Below, piece after piece: positions 7,901-17,800 of a DNA stretch of 64,000 bases. Position numbers and translations under genes: made by a program. Source of the DNA: Kribbella jiaozuonensis. GTDB taxonomy: Bacteria > Actinomycetota > Actinomycetes > Propionibacteriales > Kribbellaceae. Location of the stretch: positions 434,001-498,000 of the forward strand of contig NZ_SZPZ01000001.1 in the NCBI RefSeq assembly GCF_005233875.1, written 5' to 3'. The notes beneath the pieces were generated by a model. That model saw nothing but the letters and a program-made list of their open reading frames with translations, did no database searches and had not been told where the DNA came from. Positions within the stretch are counted from its first letter, which is position 1. Each line of letters starts with the position of its first letter.

Positions 7901-7954
7901 TAGGAGTCCGCGCCTGTCCCTCCCGTTCTGTGCTTGCCGATGCCGTCGTGACGC

Positions 7955-7983
7955 TTCCAGGTCGCGCCACGAGAGGCTATGTT
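7955..7983 (+). promoter_or_regulatory. Putative promoter of the 1313-residue gene
   Basis: TTCCAG (7955-7960), a 17-bp spacer, then TATGTT (7978-7983). The end of the spacer and the -10 region (GAGGCTATGT) are the same as in the dpdE promoter at 14757-14785, which also has a TTC..G box at the same distance. The start codon of the gene is 44 bp further on. Assigned by eye only. Confidence 0.4.
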
Positions 7984-8027
7984 CTTGCAGGGCTCAGTAG
8001 GAGCTTCGGTTCAACAGGGGGCTTGGC

Positions 8028-11000
8028 ATGACTGTGCGGGTGACGTCGTCTGACCTAGATGATTGGTCTCGTCGTCGGGACTCCGAGGCCCATCTGCCGA
8101 CGCTAGTTCGACGCCTGATCATGGCGTCCGCAAGACCTGACTGCATCCGGATGCCGGCTGCCGAGAGCGTCGCCCTGTCGGGCCTCGACGGCGTCGTGCA
8201 GGTCAAGGGTGGTGCCGCCCCGTACGTGCCGGCCGGCGACTCGGTCTGGGAGATGGGCACGAACGCCGCGCGGCTCGCGAAGGCAGACGATGACTACGCG
8301 AAGCGCACGAAGCAGACCTCGGCTGTTGATCGGGCCGCGACAACGTACGTGTGCGTCCTGAGCCGGAGATGGGGTTCAGGTGAGGAATGGGCTGTCGGCA
8401 AGAAGGCTCAGAGCGACGGCTGGAAGGACATCAAGTGCCTCACCGCCGACGAGTTGGCGCTTTGGATGGAGGACTGTCCCGGGGTCGAGGCGTGGTTCCG
8501 CGAGCACCACGGTCTGGGCTCGCTCGGTGACGTCGGGATTGGTGACTGGTTCGGCCGATGGAGCAGGCAGACTGATCCGAACACCCCACCTGCACTCCTC
8601 GTGGCTGGGCGTCGTGACGATGTCATCCGCGTCCTCGACGCATTCGACGACGCTCCAAGTGACATTCCGATCGCGGCGCCGAGCGTCGACGAGGCCGTGG
8701 CGTTCGTCGCGGCGGCGCTGCTCCTCGGGCCCGGCCCGAAGTCCGAAACCGTCCACGCCGGCGTCGACGTCATCGAGGATGCAGACGACGTCAACGTCAC
8801 TACTGACGAGATCGAGTCGACAGATGAACCCAGTGTCGACCCTGCGGCCCGTCAGCCAGAGAAGTTGGAGGCCCTGCGGGAACGCACCATCGTGATTGAG
8901 GATGAGGACGGCTGGCGCCGTTGGAGCACCCACGCTGTGCCCCACATCCTCGTCCCGCTGTTCATCCCGGCCTCGGTTGCACACGCGGTCGATGCCGGTC
9001 ACCACGTGGTGCTGCCTCAACGCTCACGAGCCGCTCAGCAGGTCGGACGGCTGGCCTCACTCGACCCTCACGCTGCCACTACCGCGTGGACGGATGCCGG
9101 AGTCGACTTCTACAGGGCTCAGGACTATGCGTTTGGTTCGAGGCGGAACCTCGGGTCGCTTCGTCGTCGGCTCAGTCCCTATCGGCAAGTTCCGACTTGG
9201 GCAGAATCTTTCGACGCGTCGTTGCTTGCATCGGTGCTGCTGGCCGGCGGGTGGTCCGAGAGTGCACCGGGCGACCGGGAGGTGCTATTGGCGCTCGCCG
9301 AGCACGACTCGTGGCGCTCCCTGAGCAAGGCGCTAGTGCCGTTGACCGCCATAGAGGACGCTCCACTCAGCGTTTTGGAGGACCGCTGGGACTTTGTCGA
9401 CCTCATCGACGCATGGGACTTCCTACTCCCCATGGTCACCGCAGATGACCTGACCGTTTTCGCGGACGCGGTTGATAAAGTTCTGACCGACGTTCACCCT
9501 GATCTGGGGCTGTCTAGGGAGGACCTGCTCAAACGGGTCTTCGACGAGAACCGCCCGCGCCGCCAGTACTCCGACACGCTGCGTCGGGGTTTAGCTGCGA
9601 CGCTCGCGATCCTTGGTGCGGTCGTCGGCAGGGGGATGGTCGCGGGCAACCGATCGGGGCAGGCCGTCGCGGCCATCGCGGTGCGGAACCTGCTCGACGG
9701 AGCCGACGGGACCAGGTGGCTGACTACCGCCGATGTCCTCCCGCAACTCGCCGAGGCAGCGCCCGAGGCCTTCCTCGACGCGGTCGAAGCTTCGTTGCGC
9801 TTGGACGACCCGCCGGTCATGGGGCTGTTCGTCGAGAGCGAGACCATGTTCGGTGAATCGAGCAGTTCGCACTCGTCGCTGCTGTGGGCCCTGGAGACCC
9901 TCGCCTACTCGCAAGCCCTCGTCTCCCGTGTCTGTGTCGTACTCGCCCGCCTCGCAGTTCTCGACCCGGGCGGACGATGGGCCAACCGCCCGAACGTCTC
10001 CTTGGCCTCCATCCTGAGCTTGATTCGGCCTGACAGCGCCATCACCGCCGATAACCGGTTCGACGTCATAGACGCAGTGGTGGCTTCAGTGCCCGAACAC
10101 GCCACAGCGTTGCTGAAGGAGCTCGCTGAGGACCGCGGAGGCGGCATCATTCCGTCCGGACCGCGGTATAGGCCTTGGCCTGTCTCCCGGGCTCACGCAA
10201 CACGCGCCGAGTGGGCCGATGGCGTCAGCAAGGTCTGTAGGCGGCTGCTCGGGGGAGCCCCGGATGGTCTTCTCGCGGCAACGAAACTCATCAGCCGGTT
10301 CTCGCGCGCCGACGTCGTCAGCGGGCTCGACACGCTCGCTGCGAGATGGGATGACCTCGACGACTCGGGCCACGATCAGGTCGTCGCGTCGCTGAAGTCG
10401 ACTGTGAACGACCACCGCCGTCACAGCTCCGCGAGTTGGGCGATGTCGCCCGACGACCTGGATGTCATTGAACAGTTCCTGGTTGATCAGGGAGTCGACC
10501 TGGACGCTGACAAGGCCGCGCTCCTGTTCGCCTTCACCTCCGACTACGACGACCGCCATGCCGAGCTCGGCGGCCACAGTCATGAGCAGGAGAGCGCCAA
10601 TGAGGTCGCGCGAGCGACCCCGGTGAGACCGCTAATGGAGCGCCGACGTGAGGTCGTCATGAGGCTGCTCGCTGACGGTCTCGACAGCGTAATCGAGTTC
10701 GCCAGTACGGTTGAGGTCCCGGGATATGTCGGCAAGACGCTCGCCGAGGCGACCACGATGGCGGACGAGGACCTGCTCGATCGCCTCGAAAACGACTCAG
10801 ATAACTCTCCGGTTGGCAGCGGGCTCGTCCTCGGGTTCGTAGCCCACCGGGCTACCGACCTGAACTGGATCCGGACGCAGATCGCGGCGAGACCCAACCA
10901 GGCTGCGCGGCTCCTCCTGTGTTCCCGTCTCGACTCCGAAGTCCTCGACATCGTCGACACACTCGAGCCGGATCACCGCCGTGTTTACTGGTCGAACGTG

Positions 11001-11969
11001 AGCCCGTACATGACTGACTCCGCGACGATCGAACGTGTCTGCGCCGGGCTCATGGAGGTCGATCGGCCGTTCAGCGCGATCGTCGCTGCCAGCGTACGAG
11101 ACGAACCGGGGCCGTCGGCGGACCTCATCATTGCTGTGCTCAGCGCGCCTATGAGAGAGACGCAGGAGCGTCCCGACGCCGGAGCGCACTCGTTCGAGTA
11201 CATCATCGGTCGCCTGCTTAACCGGCTGGAGAAGCTCGGGGTCCCAGACGAGATCGTTGCCGGCCTTGAGTTCTTCTATCTGCCCATCCTTGACCTTCGG
11301 CGCGAACCGCGAGCCGCGCATCGCGAGCTGGCCCGGAAGCCCGAACTGTTCGCCCAGGCCGTGGCACACTGCTACAAATCCGACACCGAGGACCCGACGG
11401 TCACGAACGGGCGAGCGGATGGTGAGGAGTCTGCAGAAACTGTGTCCAACACAGCAGTGACTTCAGAGTCGGCCCGTTACACCGACGCCTTCTTCAGGCT
11501 CCTCCGTAGCTGGAATGGCCCGCTGCCCGGATCTGATGGCGTCGGCCTCCCGACGGCAGAGGCCGTCCAGGCATGGGTCGATCAAGTGCGGGTGGAACTC
11601 GCCAAGGTCAATCGGACCGGCGTCGCCTCAATGGTTATTGGAGAAGCTCTCGCGGCACCAATGACCGATGCTGACGGGATCTGGCCATCTGAGCCGGTCC
11701 GTACTGTTCTCGAGCACGAGCAGGATGACAACCTCGAACGGCACCTCGGCATTCAGCGCTTCAACCAGGGCGGGTTCACCGGTCGATCGATGTACGCGGG
11801 TGGAGACAAGGAACGCAAGACTGCAAAGAAGTATTTTGAATGGGCGCGGAAAGTGTCCGGACGATGGCCCCGGGCTGGCGCACTCCTCGACGGTCTTGCC
11901 TCCGAATACGAGGACGACGCCAGCCGAGAAGACCGTCGGGCAGAAAGGGACGCACGGGGCGACGCGTAG
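8028..11969 (+). CDS. Very large island protein of unknown function (1313 residues), possible defence protein
   Basis: Starts at ATG 8028 after a GGGGG ribosome-binding site. The N-terminal 160 residues form a compact domain: GLDGVVQVKGG, PAGDSVWEMGTN, KADDDYAKRTKQT, TTYVCVLSRRWG, then WKDIKCLTADELALWMEDCP. The spacing of an Asp and a W-E motif between strands recalls restriction-endonuclease-like folds, but this is an inference. A linker near 250-290 is very acidic. The remaining thousand residues are mostly helical, without a Walker A motif I can recognise, and may be a repeat scaffold. The C terminus is charged (EDDASREDRRAERDARGDA). Codon use is like that of the dpd genes. It sits between mobility remnants and the dpd operon and shares promoter features with dpdE. 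A role in phage defence is plausible from context only. Confidence 0.7.
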   Translation: MTVRVTSSDLDDWSRRRDSEAHLPTLVRRLIMASARPDCIRMPAAESVALSGLDGVVQVKGGAAPYVPAGDSVWEMGTNAARLAKADDDYAKRTKQTSAVDRAATTYVCVLSRRWGSGEEWAVGKKAQSDGWKDIKCLTADELALWMEDCPGVEAWFREHHGLGSLGDVGIGDWFGRWSRQTDPNTPPALLVAGRRDDVIRVLDAFDDAPSDIPIAAPSVDEAVAFVAAALLLGPGPKSETVHAGVDVIEDADDVNVTTDEIESTDEPSVDPAARQPEKLEALRERTIVIEDEDGWRRWSTHAVPHILVPLFIPASVAHAVDAGHHVVLPQRSRAAQQVGRLASLDPHAATTAWTDAGVDFYRAQDYAFGSRRNLGSLRRRLSPYRQVPTWAESFDASLLASVLLAGGWSESAPGDREVLLALAEHDSWRSLSKALVPLTAIEDAPLSVLEDRWDFVDLIDAWDFLLPMVTADDLTVFADAVDKVLTDVHPDLGLSREDLLKRVFDENRPRRQYSDTLRRGLAATLAILGAVVGRGMVAGNRSGQAVAAIAVRNLLDGADGTRWLTTADVLPQLAEAAPEAFLDAVEASLRLDDPPVMGLFVESETMFGESSSSHSSLLWALETLAYSQALVSRVCVVLARLAVLDPGGRWANRPNVSLASILSLIRPDSAITADNRFDVIDAVVASVPEHATALLKELAEDRGGGIIPSGPRYRPWPVSRAHATRAEWADGVSKVCRRLLGGAPDGLLAATKLISRFSRADVVSGLDTLAARWDDLDDSGHDQVVASLKSTVNDHRRHSSASWAMSPDDLDVIEQFLVDQGVDLDADKAALLFAFTSDYDDRHAELGGHSHEQESANEVARATPVRPLMERRREVVMRLLADGLDSVIEFASTVEVPGYVGKTLAEATTMADEDLLDRLENDSDNSPVGSGLVLGFVAHRATDLNWIRTQIAARPNQAARLLLCSRLDSEVLDIVDTLEPDHRRVYWSNVSPYMTDSATIERVCAGLMEVDRPFSAIVAASVRDEPGPSADLIIAVLSAPMRETQERPDAGAHSFEYIIGRLLNRLEKLGVPDEIVAGLEFFYLPILDLRREPRAAHRELARKPELFAQAVAHCYKSDTEDPTVTNGRADGEESAETVSNTAVTSESARYTDAFFRLLRSWNGPLPGSDGVGLPTAEAVQAWVDQVRVELAKVNRTGVASMVIGEALAAPMTDADGIWPSEPVRTVLEHEQDDNLERHLGIQRFNQGGFTGRSMYAGGDKERKTAKKYFEWARKVSGRWPRAGALLDGLASEYEDDASREDRRAERDARGDA

Positions 11970-12115
11970 TCCTACTCGAACAGTCGCAGCGACTAGCGTA
12001 TGCGGGCTCTGGATCCTGCTCGGAGGAACGAGATCGCAACAGCGTTCGATACGGCTCCGCGGGCGAACTGTCAACGCCGGCTCGACCGTCGAACCATGTC
12101 GCCGACGGTTTACGG

Positions 12116-12411
12116 TCAACCCCGGAAGATGTTCGTGGGGTCGCGGTCGATCTCCGTCAGCAGGTCGTCGATGCTCTGCGACGGGGACAGGCGGGCGTAG
12201 GCGTGGAAGAGTTGTTGGTCGGCCCAGTACAACATCCAGGACTTGGGGGTGGCGTTGTAGTGCAGGCGACCAGTTGCGCAACTGGTCAAATCCGGCCCGA
12301 GGTCCTCCCGCCGTGATCGGCGTCGTTCCACGATCGTGAGGCGGCGGGCAGCGAGTTCGCTGCGATGCGCAGTTGGTTGCGGGCGTGCTCGGGATTCGTG
12401 CGGCGCACCAT
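12116..12411 (-). pseudogene. DUF3024 protein, frameshifted
   Basis: From about 12411 the - strand reads RRTNPEHARNQLRIAANSLP. In another frame it then continues RRLTIVERRRSRREDLGPDL, then RLHYNATPKSWMLYWADQQL, and ends LLTEIDRDPTNIFRG before a TGA. The combined order (basic N terminus, TIVE, REDLGP, a strand of the W-x-LYW type, and E-I-D-x-D-P-T-x-I-F at the end) is that of DUF3024 proteins, which are common next to mobile elements in actinomycetes. The frame change at about 12340 indicates a broken gene. Function of the family is unknown. Confidence 0.6.
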
Positions 12412-12552
12412 AGCCGTACACGTGCAGCATCCTGTTCGGGAAGAACCATTCAGGTCACCAACCGTGGGTGGCCTGCGGCCGCTGGTCCGGTCAGCGGCTG
12501 GTCGATCGGCGTGCGGAGCACAGCGAGTTGGCCGATACCTTGATGGAAGCAC

Positions 12553-14209
12553 TCAGGTCGGCAACCGTCGTACGTCACCCCCTACCGCCCGCGGTCGATC
12601 GGGCCTGGCTGGCCAACTGACATCGCGGTGCCAGTTCGGCCGCGGGATGATCTGTGTTGGCATCTCGGCGATGCCTGCGTCGTTTGCCGAGCGTTCGGCA
12701 GCCTCTAAGGGATAGCCGGAGAGCATCGTCATGATCCGGGAGTGCTGACGGCGGCGCTCGTCTGGGTTGGGTGGTGGAGCATCGCCGAGGATCGACTTGC
12801 CGTGGACCTGGTAGCGCTCCCTATAGGCGGCGATCTCGCGGGCAAACTCGGGGAGATCCTGGTCCAGGCTGGCGCTGGCTGTGCGCTGCAATTCGCGGTA
12901 CCAGGCGGGTGGGTTGGTGCGCAGTTCGCTGGCTAGCCAGTTGACGCGCTCGGTCATCTGGGATTCGAGTTCGCGTAGTGACGCGATCAGCGTGGGGTCG
13001 CTGACGTGGGTGGCTGGGGTGACGAGGCCGACGATTTGTGCAGGGTGGCGGCCGCTCTTCCGTAGTGCGCGGGCGAGCCAGGCCTTGTAGGCGGCGTCTT
13101 CCATTTCCTCCCATGACCCCGCGGCGAGCCGGTCGTGCTCGTCGTACGCGTCGATGACGGTGAGGTCTCCGGCGCGGAGCGCGAGGCTGGCGTCGCGTTC
13201 CCAGGGGTTGGTGAAGCGCCAGACGTCTGTGAGTTCGGCCGCCTTCGTGTCTTTGGCGATGAGGCGGAAGACACCGCCGGTGTCGCCTGCTGAGAGTTGT
13301 GCGTCGTCGCCGACGAGGAGGAGTTTGGCGCCGGCGGTGTTGGCGGCGCGAGCGAGGGTGGAGAGTTCCAGGGTGCCGGCCATGGAGGCTTCGTCGACGA
13401 TGACGAACTGGTTCTTATGGAAGGTCCATGGATCGTGGTCGGCTCTCAGGGCGGCGAGTTGCTCGATCAATCGCCGTTGGCGGAGACGACGCCGTGTGCG
13501 GTGGGCGAGGGCGGCGGCGTGTTCGGTCCGCTGGATCTGGTCGCGGCGTTGTTCGGCGCCGAGGCCGGCGGATTCGTAGATCCACTTGGACATGTTCTCG
13601 CTGGGTGCGCCGATGGCGTCGGACAGGATGGTCGAGGCGGCCGACGATGGCGCGAGAGCGATGATCGACCCGTCGCCATGCGCGGCTTGCCAGCTGGCGG
13701 TGACGGCGGACAAGAGGGTGGTTTGCCTGTACCGGCTGGGCCGACGAGTGCTTCGAGTTTCCGGCCGCTGGTCGCGATTCGCTCGAATGCAGCGGACTTG
13801 TCGGGGCTGAGTCCGGCAGTGTGGATGGCGGCGGAGTTAATGGTGGGTCCAATGACGTTTCGGGCTAGGTCCAGTAGGACTGCTTCGGCGCCGAGGATCA
13901 CTGGCGAGGTGAAGACCTGGCCGTTGTGGACGGTGAACACGCTCCCGCCGCTCGCCCGCGTGACGAGGGCAGTCGTTAGGTCGGGTGCGGTGAGGCTGAT
14001 CGAGTGCTGTTCGGCCTGTTCGACGATGGCCTGCAGCGCGGCGAACCGGTCGTTGGTAGAGACGAAGCGGAGGAGCCGGGTTTGGCGTGCGGCCTCGGCG
14101 AGGAGGTTTCGGGGGGGGGGCAGGTCGCGCGCTTGGTTTGCAATGTCAGGACGGTTGCGGCGCCGTACGCGTCGAGCGTGTCCGAGCTCAGGTCTGCCGC
14201 CGAGAGGTT
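12553..14209 (-). pseudogene. MobF-type relaxase/helicase (TraA-like), decayed
   Basis: Pieces of the helicase half of a TrwC/TraA-type conjugative relaxase lie in order in different frames. These are LDAYGAATVLTLQTKRAT (about 14150-14200); RFVSTNDRFAALQAIVEQAE and TTALVTRASGGSVFTVHNGQ (about 13910-14090); and the Walker A stretch LVGPAGTGK at about 13725. One missing A in AAAACC shifts the frame there. The sequence then resumes as LLSAVTASWQAA, FVIVDEASMAGT (Walker B), LLLVGDDAQLSAG and LTDVWRFTNPWERDASLALR. After that the later helicase motifs are missing and a C-terminal tail (EIAAYRERYQVHGKSILG) is joined directly. The N-terminal relaxase domain is absent. A run of ten G at 14111-14120 marks another frame break. 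This is the remnant of an ancestral conjugation function. Confidence 0.82.
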
Positions 14210-14756
14210 GAGGCGGCGACGGTGCAGCCTGCCACGAGGATCGGTTCGCTGGCGCGGCTCGTGACCGCCTGGCGCCGAGGACCTAGCCATGCCGCGGTGC
14301 GAGAAGAACCCGGCACCAACTGACGGGTGCGGGCTGCCGGAGGAGTTGGCGCGGGACGAACCTATGCCGTCCAATTCGCCACGACGCCGTTGTCTACGTG
14401 CAGCGCGGAGATGCCCTGTCGCAACGAGGTCGAGTAGTTGGCGATCGATAACTGGCGATCCCGTTGCGCGCGTGCGGCACTGTCGCACGTCTGTCAATGG
14501 CCAGCCATAGAACCGTCCGGGCCTGCATTGGTCCCAACTTCATCCATGGATAGTAGACGTGTAACGCCTAGCGGCTTGTCGCGATATCCAAGGTGTTGCC
14601 GGCGGTCCGGGGGCCGATCCGTCAGGGTCGAATGCGCGCAGCCAGGGGGATGGTGCAACTTTGCATTCAGGTGTAACGAGGCGTCGGTGTGACTGTGTTG
14701 AGCGGTCATGCGGTGCGCCTGACCGGACACGCCGAGCCTCCCTGACTTCGCGCCGA

Positions 14757-14785
14757 TTCATGGATAGCCTCAATGAGGCTATGTC
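14757..14785 (+). promoter_or_regulatory. Promoter of the dpdE-F-G-H-I-J-K-D operon with an operator-like inverted repeat
   Basis: TTCATG (14757-14762), a 17-bp spacer and TATGTC (14780-14785). Inside lies a perfect inverted repeat, ATAGCCTC-AAT-GAGGCTAT (14764-14782), which fills the spacer and enters the -10 box. A protein bound there would block RNA polymerase, and in RNA it could form a hairpin if transcription began further upstream. The non-coding stretch 14210-14756 in front holds no gene I can support. Confidence 0.5.
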
Positions 14786-14800
14786 TTGATTGGGGTTCCA

Positions 14801-17800
14801 TTGACCGACCGTGTGCGTTGCCCAGTCTGCAACTCACCCATGGTCATGCAGTTCGCATCTCGGGGACGGAATGCCGGCAAGGCGTTTTGGGGTTGCTCGC
14901 AGTATCCACGCTGCCGAGGCTCCCGCGACGCCACTGGCGACGTGTCACAGCCGCGGCAGCTGCCGAAGAATCGTGTGGCCACTCCTGCCGCGTCGGGACG
15001 CGCCCGCGGGAGATCGCTGAGTCGCGGCGATCTGCTGATCTCCTCCGAGAACACATTCGGAGCCGGCAAGTTGGTTGCCCGTGACGGCGAGAACCTGCTG
15101 CTCGAGTACTTCGACGCCCCTGGTCAGGATCCGTCTGCCCGATATCAGGAATCTGTGAGTCGACGCAGTCTCACCCGACTGACGCTCAGCCCAGAACTTC
15201 GCGTGTTCTGGATCGACCAACAAGACCGCTGGCGCTCGGGTCGGATCATTGAATCCAACGAGCACAACGACATCTATGTCCGCGGTCACGAATGGGAGGG
15301 CTTCGTTCCAGAGGAAAAGCTCTTCGTCCGCTGGGATAGGCCGCTGTCCGATCCGGTCGGCTTTGGCGAGGCAGGTCTCCTGGAGTCTCCCCTCCTCGCC
15401 GACATGCGGTTGCCGTTCCTCCAGGGCATCCTCCGGCAACGTTCGGCCGTCCACGGCATGCGTGCAGTGCTCTCGAGTTGTATCGAGTTGCACGAACACC
15501 AGGTCGAGACAGCTTGGCGAGTCCTGCAAGACCCTGTCCAGCGCTACTTGCTTGCGGACGAAGTCGGCTTGGGCAAGACCATCGAGTCTGGCATCGTTGT
15601 CCGCCAGCAACTGCTGGACAAGCCCAGCCTGCGCGTCCAACTCATCCTCCCGCCATTCCTTGTCGAGCAGTGGAAGCGCGAGTTGACCCAGAAGTTCCGC
15701 ATCCACGACTTCAAACGAGCTCAGATCCGGTTCGCGCGGGACGATGAGCCGCAGCATTGGGAGCCGGCCGATCTCCTTATCGTGGATGAGGCACACAACC
15801 TGGCCCGGATGGCCGGCAGCGCCGATCCCGCCCTTGCGGCGCGCTTCGCGCGCCTCGCTGAGGTTGCGAGCGCCTCGCCCCGCCTGTTGATGCTGTCTGC
15901 GACACCGGCGCTTCACAACGAAGACGCGTTCCTAGCGATGTTGAAGTTGTTGGACCCGGCCGTCTATGCCGAGACAACAGCGGCTGACCTGAGGCGGCGC
16001 CTAGAGGCACGAGCCAGCATCGGCCGCATCTTCCTCGGCCTGCAACCGGGTCTGCCGAGTAGCCTCCTGAAAGCGCGACTCGCCGAGATCGAAGCCGAGT
16101 TCCCTGGAGACGAGGACCTCACTGCGATTGTCGCCAGGACCGGCGAAGCGATCCGCGCACAAAACACGGATGCGGTTGTCCTTGAGATCCAGGCCCTGCG
16201 TAACCATGTGGCTGAGGTTTACCGTGTCCACCGGCGGATGCTCCGCACTCGACGGACCGCAGCGCTGGAAGGCTCATACCGTGTCGGCGGGCGACGTGCG
16301 CCGAAGGTACTCGCCTTTCACTCCACGGCCGACCAGGACGCGACAGAGGTCCTTGACCGGTGGCGAGAGCAGGCGCTGGCTGCTGCGGAGGGCGACCGCG
16401 AGGCACTCAGCGCAACTGGGCGTGCCTTGGCCCAGGCAGTGTCATTTACGCTGGACCCGGAGGCTCTGCGGGACTGGGCAGCCGAGCGGGCCTCGACTGG
16501 TGTTGATGCGGAAGAACGCGCAGCGTTGGAGCGGGTGATCCGGGACCTTGCCTTCGTGTCGCGTCGCGACACAGTCAGCCGTCCGATAGCCGACGCGATG
16601 AGCTATCTATTCAGCGCCAAGGAACGTGTTGTCCTGTTCGGCCCGACTACAGCGTCGGCGGCGGAGATCGCCGACGAACTCGAGGAGTTGCTCGGAAGCA
16701 AGTCTGTCTTCCGCCACCTCGCCAGCGAGCCTCCTGACCAGGCAGAACGAGCGTTGCGCCGCTTCGAGCAGATCCGCAGCGCCGCCGTATTAGTCGCAGA
16801 TGCGTCGGCCGAGGAGGGTCGCAACCTCCAGTTCGCCAACGTGCTGGTGCACGTTGGCTTGCCTGCCGAGGCCAACCGCCTCGAGCAGCGCATCGGACGT
16901 TGTGACCGTTGGGCCGCGAAGGACACCTCTCCGTGGCGCTCGTACATGATCGCAGGAGAGACCGAGAACTCGTTCGCCGGCGCCTGGCGGCGGATCTTGA
17001 CCGACGGCTTTGGCATCTTCGACGTATCGGTCGCGAGCCTGCAGCAGGCGGTCGACGAGGCGACCGACGAGGCCTGGCGGATCTTGCTGGAGCAGGGGGT
17101 AATTGGCGTCGGCGAGGCGATCACTAGGGTGCAGGAGATGCTTAACCGAGAGATCGAGCGCGTGCGAGAACAGGACGCGCTCGATAGCCTCGAGACAACT
17201 GCGGACGAGCGGTCCGTCTATGCCCGGATGATGGACGTCGAATCCGTGGCGGATGAGTTCGCCGACCTTACCGACAGACTGCTATCCGCGAAGCGGGTGC
17301 CAGGCAATTTGCGCTTTGAGCCAATCGGCAATCCGATGGTGGATCTCGGCGGCTACGAGATCCTTGGCCGCTTGCCGGGCAAGCAAGCACAGATCCCGCT
17401 GATCCCTGCCTGGCGCCTGCTACGCGACTTCGTGCCGCTCAAGGGGCACCAGGGAACGTTCTCCCGGTCGATCGCGATCGAGAAGGACGACGTCCATCTC
17501 TACCGCTACGGCGACCAGTTCATTGACGCAGTCAGCGACTTCCTCTGGCACGACGACCGCGGCCGAGCGTTCGGCATGTGGCGGTGGTTGCCCGATTGGC
17601 GGCGTGACGATACTCCTGTCTACCGGTTCGACTATGCCGTCGAGGCCAACCCCCTCGAGTTTCCGAAGACCTCCGATCTGCGTCGCGAACTCGCGAGGGT
17701 CAGCCTGGGGATGGACCAGTTGTCCATTACACGCCGCGCCGACGGGATGTTGCCGCCGATCATCGTGACGGTCTGGATGAGCGCGGACGCGACGGAGCTC

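Noticed and set aside
14786..14800. TTG at 14786 as the start of dpdE
   Set aside because: It directly follows the -10 box of the only visible promoter; TTG 14801 with GGGG before it, and just ahead of the zinc ribbon, fits better. If transcription starts further upstream the longer form remains possible.
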